A model generated the notes under the pieces. The model saw only the letters and a list, made by a program, of their open reading frames with translations, searched no databases and had not been told where the DNA came from. Positions 49,346 to 60,719 of a DNA stretch of 64,000 bases are shown piece by piece. Position numbers and translations under genes: made by a program. The number at the start of each line of letters is the position of its first letter. Positions within the stretch are counted from its first letter, which is position 1. This DNA comes from Megalonaias nervosa (Eukaryota; Mollusca; Bivalvia; Unionida; Unionidae). The stretch lies in NCBI GenBank assembly GCA_016617855.1, contig JAECUM010000819.1, positions 1 to 64,000 on the forward strand. The letters run 5' to 3'.

Positions 49346-49389
49346 GTGGTTGGAGAGAGAGACTGAGAGAGATAATTTACCTAACATGG

Positions 49390-49577
49390 TTAACAATTAA
49401 GGCTTCCCACCATACCAATATTTACTGTGGTTGTGCCGACCTTGTTTCCATTTAGATCGACACAGTAACACACTGAACCTGTGCACTGGAATGGTGCGTA
49501 GTTTCCATTAGAAGCACAGTTGAACATTTTTCCAATCATACCCGTTAGTTCATACTCATACTGGTCTCTCGCGCATT
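49390..49577 (-). CDS. Tg type-1 gene, terminal exon
   Basis: The acceptor is ttattcag and the stop TAA is at 49392-49390. It encodes CARDQYEYELTGMIGKMFNC, ASNGNYAPFQCTGSVCYCVD and LNGNKVG...LNC, a complete compact type-1 domain in one exon. The protein ends on the last domain cysteine with no tail. Confidence 0.9.
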
Positions 49578-49642
49578 CTGAATAATTAAATAAATAAGTA
49601 TGAAATCAAACAAGCATGAACAAAAAGAACAAATACCTGTAG

Positions 49643-49724
<82 letters not shown>

Positions 49725-52700
49725 GGAGGTGCACAATATAGGTTTGGTCATTTATTTGTACCCCTCTTTTTCCGACAAGCTTGCTAATCATTTACCATCA
49801 AATCTTTTACGTTTCCTACTTTGTTTCAATTTATTTCGCTTTCCAATTACAACGGAGAAGCATTCACCTATTATAAAGTTATTATTATGTCGTGCTGCAT
49901 GACATCATGGAATTCTAAGATATCAAGATAGCGATGTCCGCTATCTGCTTACATTTGAAAACCTAACAACTGATTGATTAAAAACTTGAAAGGTGGTGTT
50001 GAAGGGTGAAATGCGTAGCACTTACCATGTTCTTAGTATATTCTAAAAATATGTGGAATAAATTAATTAATTAAGTTGCAACTATATCTATTTATGTCGT
50101 TCTTTTTTTAAAACATAAAATAGTTTTTACAGTTGTAGTACTTGTTTTTTACTTTAACCAACACGTGCACTGGGTAGATATTTTTTACATGCACTCACTC
50201 ATGATCGTAATCAAGGGTGTATGACAACCTACTTTATAAATCGTACAAGATGCTTACGGCAGTTCATATCGTCAGCTTCCCATCTGTTGACCATGTAATT
50301 ACCAATGCTGACACCGTTCTTGTTTACACAGAAACACCTGAAAATGAATCGTTTTAATAATGTTATCTGAGCTTTAGTTACTTGATATATTTTTTTTAAT
50401 TAGTACGTTTTTCAACTTACTAGGTTTACAGGTTTATGATATCTTTTCCCTAAGGATGCGTATCGCCACTGATATATGATATGTATCACGATAATTGACC
50501 TATCGCCACTTGTCAATCATGCTGATCAATTAACCAATCAGCAAGCGTAAATTGGACACACCTCCAGGCATTGCTTACGTCCGCCATTTTCCTCCGACAG
50601 GCTGAATTGATTATGATAAGTATTTATAATTTTTGCAATGATTTGTTGATTTCTCAATCGATATGGATGAAAAGAAGGCAGTGGGAGCCCTGTAATTCTG
50701 ACTGTCGAAACCCAGACCGTCTAAATGGAGGAATTAGATTTATTCCTTTCTCGAAACATAGACAAAACTTCAATGGATAAGACTTTTTTGTGGTCGCGTG
50801 TACGATCAGCTGAATATGAAAACAATTGATGGCAATTACAACATGTTTGTTTGCATAAAAGTATGTAGAAAAGCATGTCCCGTCGATAGCTTGAAGGATA
50901 AAAAAAATTGAAATTGAAAAATATATGTAAATATAAACATTTCTAGAATATGGGTGGAGAACTGCCCAACTTTCGGGCTTTGATGCATATTATTTTTCTT
51001 GTATAGGGAGCACTGAACCTCAGACTGCATTATTTTAAAGTTTCAGTATTTACTCTTTAATGTTAGCTTGTCCCAAGGACAATGATTTAATGTCTCAATC
51101 TTTCAGACAATTGGGTGACTCTTTACTTTCTCATTGGGCTAAAGGAGGGGTGGGGATACAAAAATGTAATAATAAAAAAATACTAAAACAATGGTTTCAG
51201 ATAATTATCGTCAGATATATTTAGCTTGCATTTACATGTTTACATCAAAAGACATCATTGATCAAAATTCAATCTGACGAATATAGTAGAACTTTAAAAT
51301 TATTATGTACAACAGTATACTTCTAAACAGTAATTATTTACGATTTTGTTATTAATTTTTAATTCATTTACCTCCAAGGCAGCATGAACATAAGCCATAT
51401 AAAATTAATAAGGATAAGATTATATACTAATAAATTAGCATCTTTTGGAGCCAATTTCCTTGTACATGAATAAGTTCTCGAGCAGCTTTAAAATTTATTT
51501 TTATTATTTACTGAAATAACACACTTAGATTATTAATATACGAACTTGAACTACAGATATAAATATTGTCTACTGCAGTATAATTTATGAAACTTAGAAA
51601 TTTTACATTTTAAAGAATTTGACAAATCATTTACAATAAAAATGTCCCTTAAGCTGAAACATTTCTGTGCCAAATTCTGCATGTTTGTCGGAGGTTAGCA
51701 AGGCGTCATGTCACGTGATTTGGTATGCGGAGCGATCTATCATGTCGCGTAAGGTCATGTCCCGAGACGATATGTTTGCTAATACATATCCCGGGCTTTT
51801 TTTCTCACGTAATAACACATGACGAGATTCGCCTTGTCATCGCAATTCAATGCCACCTTATTATTACTAGCCTATTAAAATATCCGAATAAATGCAAAAT
51901 ACACTTTATCACTTAAACCCCCTGTAAATAAATTTAAAAGAAAATTATTTTAATATGAATAAAGCTCAGTAAGCCATACAAATGTTCTAATTTAAATGTC
52001 AATGAATTGATAAAATTACATCATTTGCTTAACTTCCAACTTCCAAGGATTAATTCTGCTAATCGTGACACGGGCTCGCGAGGCAGAACGTTTAATTTCA
52101 TACCATTTAATCTTTCATGGCTGAACTGACGTTCGAAACAATGTTTAGTCTGTGTTTCCGTATCGCAGAGCTAAAATATCCTTATCGTAACCCATTCTGG
52201 AACTACTTTTACTATTAACTTGAAATACGTTGCCAGATTGGTAATGCTATAAATTTGAAACTATTGTGTGTAATTTTAAAAAGTGCCTATAGAGTTATTA
52301 ATGTAAAAAATGCAGTCATCTTCGCTTTATTTTATTTTTCTCGATAAAATTTATATTTGTCTGCTATAATCATTGCTGAAAATGGACTAAGTCGCCTCTG
52401 GGACCAAACAAGGGAGTACTGAATGTAGCGACAATGAGTGTTATGGTGATTTCAAAGTACCTGCTGCCGAGAAATTATAGTATATTTTGGACAGAACGTT
52501 TAACCATGAGACCTCAGAGGATGTCGGTATTCAGAGTGACATCGAACATGAATGAGAGGGAGAAAACAAGTAAACTGCCGCGACGGTCATATTCCGCAAT
52601 GGCATAGCATAGCTTTTGTGGTTACATCCGTACTGATTAGTACGTAGCTGGATAAGTTAAACCTGTGTATGGCGGGTTCAATTCATCCTTTAAAATATGA

Positions 52701-53387
52701 TATATGGTTCTGAAAATAATCGTCCCTTATTGACGGTTATTTGTCAAAACCAGGCGTCCAATAAGCAGGTGCTACATTTTCTTTAATGCCCATTCCAAAT
52801 TGAATTTCTTTCATGTTTATTTAAAACAATTGGTTCTTGTTTGTGTTTTCTTTTTGCTATTCTTTTTTCAGATTTCAGTTGAGTTTCAAAAACTTGGTAG
52901 ATATTTGATTTTCTAAAGCAAGTTAGTATTTTTTCTTTTCTGCGCATCGTTCTTTCATATTTTATGATGTCCCTTCGTTCTTCTTTGTCAGGTTTCATTG
53001 ATTTCCATATGTTTGATATTGTGTCACACAACAGAGGAATTTCGTTGGTACGAAAGATTAAATGGGATATTAAGTAAAACCGTTGTTTAATTTTCTTTTA
53101 TGCAATTGACTTTTTCGTAAGGCAACTTTTCTACCTGTACTTACATACATCATGAAATGAATGAATGAATGAATGAATGAATGAATGAATGAATGAATGA
53201 ATGAATTAAGAAAGAATGAACTTAAGAATAAAAATACAGTAATTACTGAGAGCCTCGGCACTGTTTAGCAGCATAGTATCCATCCGCAGTACAAATAGGT
53301 ACCTCTAGACCTAGGAGTGGCATGCCATTTTGAACAGACTGCTGAAGTCTTGCTTCAACTTCTAATTTCTTTTGAGTACATGGCACT

Positions 53388-53433
<46 letters not shown>

Positions 53434-56400
53434 TAAAGAAGAGAAGAAAACGTTAGGATCAACTAAAGAGAGAGGTGATTCATGAAAACGTGCTACGGTA
53501 GATTAAACAGCTGGCTTTGCAAAAAGAAAATAATTAAATAGAAAAACAAAACAAAATAAAATATAAATCCCAGAAAACAAAGGATAGGACAGCTAGCATT
53601 CTTATTTGCGAATAATACTCTCAAGTCAGAAATGTAGTTTATGTCCATTCAAATACAAGTGGGTATCAAAAGGAATGAAATATAGAACGATCACTGGCGC
53701 ACGTATTCTTGATTTCAAATCTGCATTTACCTCTACAGAAGTAAAAGTATTAATCTTAATCATTGAACTACCTGAGTAGTGTCTTTACCATCTGTCTTTG
53801 TACAGATTTAAGGGAATAATTTTGATAAAAAATTCAGACATTGTGAGAAGGTAAAACCTTTTCCTTATTTTCTAAACCACTCACAAACATCTGTTTTCTT
53901 GCCTAGCTAAATGCGACACGGATCAAAATTTGTGCCTGATAAATCTTAGTATTAAGGTTCATATTTTTCGTGAAATTACTGAGCTGTTTGATGAAAGAAA
54001 TATTCTAATAATAGGTCACAATGATCTGTTTGCTGAAATAAAGATTCCAACAAAAGGTCACAATAAGCTGTTTGATGAAAGATCCTAATAATAGGTCACA
54101 ATGAGGTGTTTGATGAAAGGAAGATTCTAACAATAAGTCACAATGAGCCTTTTGATGAATTAAAGATTCTAACAATAGGTCACAATGAGCCGTTTGATGA
54201 AAATTTTAGAGAAGCTAAATCTATAAAATGATAGAGGTTACATCTGCAGCGGAAAGATTCTTCAGTATCTAAATGGATAGGAAATTAATGGGTTAAATAA
54301 AGGTTGTATAACTTATTAGAATCCATTAAATCTGATGTTGAAATGTATGAAAAACAGACTGAAGAGTTAAAGAAGGACATCGGGAAAGAAAGAGCTCATA
54401 GCAATGAAAACTGTATTGCAAGAACGTTTGAAAGTCTTGAAAGAATGCAAGTTCAAGTAGTTTGTACATGTAACATTGTTGGATATAAATTTTAGGGAAA
54501 ATATGGAAAGAATTGATACAAAAGTTAGAGTAAACCGTACAGTCAGGGAAAGACTCAGAGATTATACACAGAGAACGGTGCACCGATTGCTACACTAGTT
54601 ACATCTATGACTTTATCAATAATTGCGCTGTCTATAGCAAACTGTGGTATAAATTGTTCTTTTCCAACATATGCTCCACCTCCATCTCCTAGACTGCCTC
54701 CTCCAACTTCACCTAGTACACCTCATCCTCGATATTTTATTTCTCCACCTCCAACTACTAATCCCACTCCATGCGGAACCTTTTTATACAACATAAAAAT
54801 GTCTTGAGAAATGTAGCAGTAGACTTTGTAAAAACTTTGGTGCACACATTTATGTTCTTTTGGTCCAAAATCGATGAAGAATCGGGTTTTCTTTATTCCC
54901 CTTAGGCATTGCCAGTAATTGTTCCCTTAGGTATTGCCAGTAATTACTCCCCTTAGGTATTATCAGTTATTATTCCTTTAGGTATTGTCAGTAATTATTC
55001 CCTAAGGTATTGTAAGTAATTATTCCCCTTTGTAGGTAACTATTCCCTTAGGTATTGCCAATAATTATACCCTTAGATATTGTCTATAATTTTACCCCTT
55101 TGATATAGCTAATATATATAACCTTAGGTATTGTCAGTAATTATTCCCCTTAGGTATTGTCGGTAATTATTCCCTTAGGTATTGCCAATAATTATACCCT
55201 TAGGTATTGTCAGTAATTATTCCCCTTAATAAAGCCAATAATTATACCCTTAGGTATTGTCAGTAATTATTTCCCCTTAGGCAATGCCAATAATTATTCC
55301 CTTAAGTGTTATCAGTAATTATTCCCTTAGGTATTGTCAGTAATTATTCCCATTAATAATGCCAATAATTATACCCTTAGGTATTGTCAGTAATTATTTC
55401 CCCCTTAGATATAGCCAATAATTCTACCCTTAGGTATTGTCAGTAATTATTCCCCTTAGGCAATGCCAATAATTATACCCTTAGGTATTGTCATTAATAT
55501 TTCCCCTTAGGTAATGCCAATAATTATTCCCTTAGGTACTGTCATTAATATTTCCCCTCAGGCAATGCCAATAATTATTCCCTTAGGTACTGTCAGTAAT
55601 TATTCCTCTTAGGTATTTCCAATATTGCTGTGGCGGAATTGACAATTATTACAGATACAACTAAACTCTTGCAGATTTATGCTGTTGTTATTTGATCTGA
55701 ATCCATCGTCCTCGAATAAATGTATTTTTCATTCAGACAGTAACTTTTGCATCTCTAAATATACATATAATTTGTATACTGTGCTAACTTGGTTAGAGTG
55801 AGCTAATTAATATACAGTATTGTGTTAAAATGAATCACGAAGTCGAGTCTTATTGACCTGTCATTAATGTTACTGTATCCCTCAATCAGCATTGGTAAAA
55901 CTTCAACTCATTTCGAGCTTTAATTTGCTCGAAACGTTTTCGGTTTCTGTTAGGTCTTTACATTTTAGATACATTATGTCTGAGTAATTTGAAAAGTATT
56001 AGATGTTTTCCTTTTCCAAAAATTCTTTTACCATTCAGTCGTAAATTATTTTCCTCTCGTTCAGTGTATCTTCTGCAGTTTTCGGGCTTTGATGACTTAT
56101 TGAAAAAACTTGTGTAAGCCATCTCCCATTTTGTTTTCATTTAAAAGGCCAAACATATTTCAGACACAGATGTACAACACACATACTGTAAATATTCGCT
56201 TGGAATCATTATTGAACTTTTTGTATGCTTGCATGTCAACAATGCTCGACCGTGACTGGATATCCATGTGGCTTCCTGTAAACTCTTGCTTTCTTGTGTA
56301 GGTTTGTTATTCAATTAACTAGTCATTGAACTCAACCTGTTATATTTTCATCTTGTCCAGTTTAATTTGTCCCACCCAAATTCGTAACGAATACACATTG

Positions 56401-57138
56401 TCTCTTGATACCGACATTATTGCTTTTATGCTAATGTCATGAACATATTTATATCACCTCCCTAAGAAGTGGCGAATTTATTTTACAAGTTTGCTTTTTG
56501 CTGGTAGTTATGTTATTGTATAAAAATAACTGCATTTATTGTTGTTCTATGCACAAGCTGTACCATTCACTAAATCAAATCCTTTCTCTCTGTCACACCC
56601 CAAGATACACACACTCACGCATATATGTGCGTGAGTGTGTGTAACACCTTTAGTCTTTTGGCACACCTCAAAACATCTTTCGACTATTGGAGCTATGTGA
56701 GTCGTTACAATACTTTTCCATTACTTTTGTTTATGATAGACTGAAGATTCCATGGGTTGTAGGAAATCGTCTATACTTACTCAGGAATCTCTTTGCTGCA
56801 AAGAAAGATAATGTTTCTGTGAAAATGCCGCTTCACTTCATATCTGCGTGCATACGAGTACTTATATAAGAGTTTCGTATAACGGCTCAATTATTTTTGT
56901 GTTAAACAATCAAGATGAGTTGAATGATGAAATGTGAAAAAGAGTGAAATCCACATATATAATTCTCAACACTATCTAAGGGGTCCAAACCAATACTTAA
57001 ACATTGTCAATATTTTCCTTGTGTACCAAACCAATACTTAAGATTCTCAACAATATATTAGTGTACCAACTGCAAATGCAGTTATTGAAACAAATGATTA
57101 ATCTTTCAGAATGAGGTTTGTACATTAAATATGCATCC

Positions 57139-57183
<45 letters not shown>

Positions 57184-58586
57184 ATATCTATCTATCTTCA
57201 TGTCTGTCTGTCTATCTAAAAGAACTTTAAGATTCAGAAAAAAAAACTCCTGTCGAAAGCACAATTATGGGTAATAGTAATCAGGGTCAAGTTAAATATA
57301 GGCACGTGTCTTGCCTTCTCCCCAGCCATGGAGGCTCCCTGGTTACCGTGGATCAAATTACAGGTGTTTAAATAAACCACTTCTAAGTGGAAACTGTCTA
57401 ATACTTAGCCTACTATGACAGTTACACACATATAAAGGACGGTTTAAGCAATGCTTTCTCTGTGTACTTGTAGATTTATATTGCCCCCCCCCCCCTTGTT
57501 TCAAGTGCCATTACCCCTCTGACTGGCCAGGACTGCTTGATAATAAAAGCAAAATTTATGTATAAGGAAGTTTTTTAATATAGTTTTTCCTTGTTGTGAT
57601 TGAAAACAAATAGAGACAATGTTTTATTGATGGAATTTCAGTCTTTTTACAGACTTAAGTTTGGAAAAAATCTTTACTGAAATCAGCACTCGATTCTTTG
57701 GTGAAAACTTGAAAACACATTTTCCAAACAGGTGTAAATCCAGAAAATGACCCGGCTCATATTGCTTTCTCTACACAGAAGCTGTCATCAAGGATGAGTT
57801 TATACTGATAGATATATGTTTGGTCATGAGCAATCAGAAATTTGATGTTATTGAATTTTTGAATTTTTAATATCATGGTATTTGCATAGGTTTACTATGG
57901 GAGTTGAATTTGTACCTTGAGTCTTGAAGTACGTTCATTTTGGATTTACTACTATGGAATATATATGACACCAAAAATAGATAATGTTGGGAAATATCTG
58001 ACACAGTACGTTTTCACTTAGATGAAAATACTTATTCAAAAATACCAGCAAGGCTTAAAGTTTGTTTACAATATTTTTTAAAAGTTGCAATCAGATTTCT
58101 ATACTTAAATTCATACATAGAAACCATTTATTACCGAACGATTATTATATCATTTACGAATCCACCTACAAACAGCTTTCCTTTGATAAAATAATAAAAA
58201 TGAAAGTAAGATGCAAGAATGAGCGCGCGTGTGTGATTTAGATATTTAACGTAGCCTTAACTATTTTAGTCATATCGATGTCTGCAGTGTGGCATTTGTT
58301 AGTAATGTCTAGCACTGGGGCATGATGCCACAGACATGTAGCATCATGTCCCACCCAATCACATGATCCTAACAGCAGGTCGACCAGTCCTAACACTAAC
58401 CTCTTAATGTTGAGCGCCAAGCGAGGCAGCTGCTTGTAACCATTTTTATAAGTCTTTGGATTGACCTGCCAGGTTTCTAACCCGGGAGCTTCTGCATCCG
58501 AGGCGGACGCTCCAACCACTTAGGCCACCAAGAGAGGTCGATGCAAGAATGAGTTACGTGTGTGTATTTATGTATGTGTGTAGCCA

Positions 58587-58621
<35 letters not shown>

Positions 58622-59350
58622 ACGTGTGTGTGTGTGCGCGAGGTCGGTCGGTCGGGCGTGTGTGTAATTGTGCGAACGCACGATTACCTGATGCAGTCTG
58701 GTCGGGTGAGTTTTGATAGTTGCCCATTTCGTCACAGTAGAAGAGTTTTCCGATCAATCCTGTCTGCATGTATTCATATTTGTCCCGAGCACACTCTACA
58801 ATTTAAAGAAAAGAAAATTTTTAAAACAATGACACGTCTGCAGAATCTTTTTTTTAAAAAATCTTGTCTCAACATTGCTTAAAAAGGCTTGATTAGAAAC
58901 ATCTCTAGAAATATTTTGTTTTTAATCACGTCTTTCAGTAAGGATGAGGATAACTTCACAGTTTACTTGTATCTGTCCGCCTTTCTTGATATCTTTATGC
59001 GTGTCTGTCTGTCTTAGTTTTATCTATAGACATACCATTCTTCATATCTGACTTACTTTTGTTTGAATTGTGTTGATTCATCATCGTACCCCATACAGAA
59101 AAAGTCAGAAATAACACCGTCTGGTTTGAAACCTCTTGATTATTAGTGCATTATAGATTATTATTTATAAGAATTAAAATATTAATTGGTCTTTTACATT
59201 TATATGCATCTACTCCCCACCCCACACACATACACACATACAAAAAGAGGAAAAAGAATATGCTTACGGCAGGTCATCTGAGAAGCCATGTAAATGGCAA
59301 CCTGGTAACTCTCGATCTTTGCACCTGTCTGTGTGACACAGTAGCAGCTA

Positions 59351-59391
<41 letters not shown>

Positions 59392-60399
59392 TAATAATAA
59401 TAATAATAATAATAATAGTAATAATAATCCCCTCGAACAAGAATGTATCCATAGATAATAAAGAGAATAAAACCAATAACAATAAAACTTTAGATAGTTC
59501 ACGAACTCAGAAGTTCCTTTGTTAATGTTAATTTAAACTATGTTTCTTAATGATAGTTTGACAATTTGCCTCATCGGTTCTCGACGGTTCAGATGTCTGC
59601 GTGATGTGTAATATGAGTTGGATAAAACCTTTGACCGCGGATGGGCGATAATGCAATCTTGCAGATATCGAAACCGGTGATAGAACCAATGACCACAGTT
59701 ATGCAGAAAGTGGGCTTCAACCGCAACGCTATCCTGGCCCATGGAAACTATTCGACGGATAGTGTATGATGACAAAAAGTCTTGACTATAGTCATAAGTT
59801 ACGACGACCAATTTCAAGCTGACACAAGGTATGAACAATGCCGTGATATATGGCATTTTAAGTTACACTTAGTTCTTTATCATCACGGTCACGATATTTT
59901 GAAGATAAGACAGTAAACTTGTGACGATAGATAAGAATCCTCAAATTTTCAAGCAAAATAAGCTGTTTGAGATGGTCATTCCCTTTAACTTACACACTCA
60001 TTCCCTTTAACTTACACACTCAGGTATGGTGGTGTATTAACAAAAAGCACAGCAGGTCAGCAACACTACTACTACTACTATTACTACCAATACTACTATT
60101 ACTAACCGCTCCGATGGCCTAAGTGGTTAGAGCGTCCGCCTCGGATGCAGGAGCGCCCGGGTTCGAAACCCGGCAGAGTCATACCAAAGACATAAAAATG
60201 GTACAAGCAGCTGCATCGCTTGTCGCTCAGCATTAAGGGGTTAGTGTTAGGACTGGTCGGTCTGGTGTCAGGATAATGTGACTGGGTGGGACATAGTGCT
60301 ACATGTCTGCTGCATCATGCCCCATTGCTAGACATCACTATAAACTGCCACACTGCAGACATCGTAGCATATGACTGAAAATTCAAATCACACACACAC

Positions 60400-60433
<34 letters not shown>

Positions 60434-60675
60434 CACCACCACCACCACAACAACAATAACAAGGATAATACTGAGAATAATAATAACCAAAACAACAACA
60501 ACATAATTATATGTTCTGGCACTTGTCCGTACTACGCACATGACCCTCAGGCCGAAGCAATAGCTTACTGAGTAGGTCTTAGATGACAAGGACTACCACA
60601 GTGTCAAAAGTCAGTTGGGTATACATTTTTTGTGGGAATGTAATCTGTTTCTAAGTTATGAGTCAGGATCTAATT

Positions 60676-60719
<44 letters not shown>

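Larger units (their letters stand above)
53386..58210 (-). other. Intron with several tandem arrays
   Basis: Holds the (TTA)n run at the acceptor, the arrays at 53976-54205 and 54890-55625, and a TATC microsatellite at about 57141-57218. No extra symmetric exon that would complete the half domain was found in this intron by eye. Confidence 0.65.

Noticed and set aside
52783..53031. Lysine-rich minus-strand frame of 82 codons.
   Set aside because: No family was recognised, composition is like the surrounding intron, and there are no flanking repeats or splice support.
59533..59856. Minus-strand 107-codon frame that loosely resembles the N-terminal part of a Tc1-like transposase.
   Set aside because: Only one short stretch is suggestive. 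No terminal repeats or catalytic motif were found, so no pseudogene call was made.
60106..60182. Apparent tRNA gene with A and B boxes.
   Set aside because: It is continuous with a SINE body that is shared with 58224-58540, so it is a SINE head rather than a separate tRNA gene.
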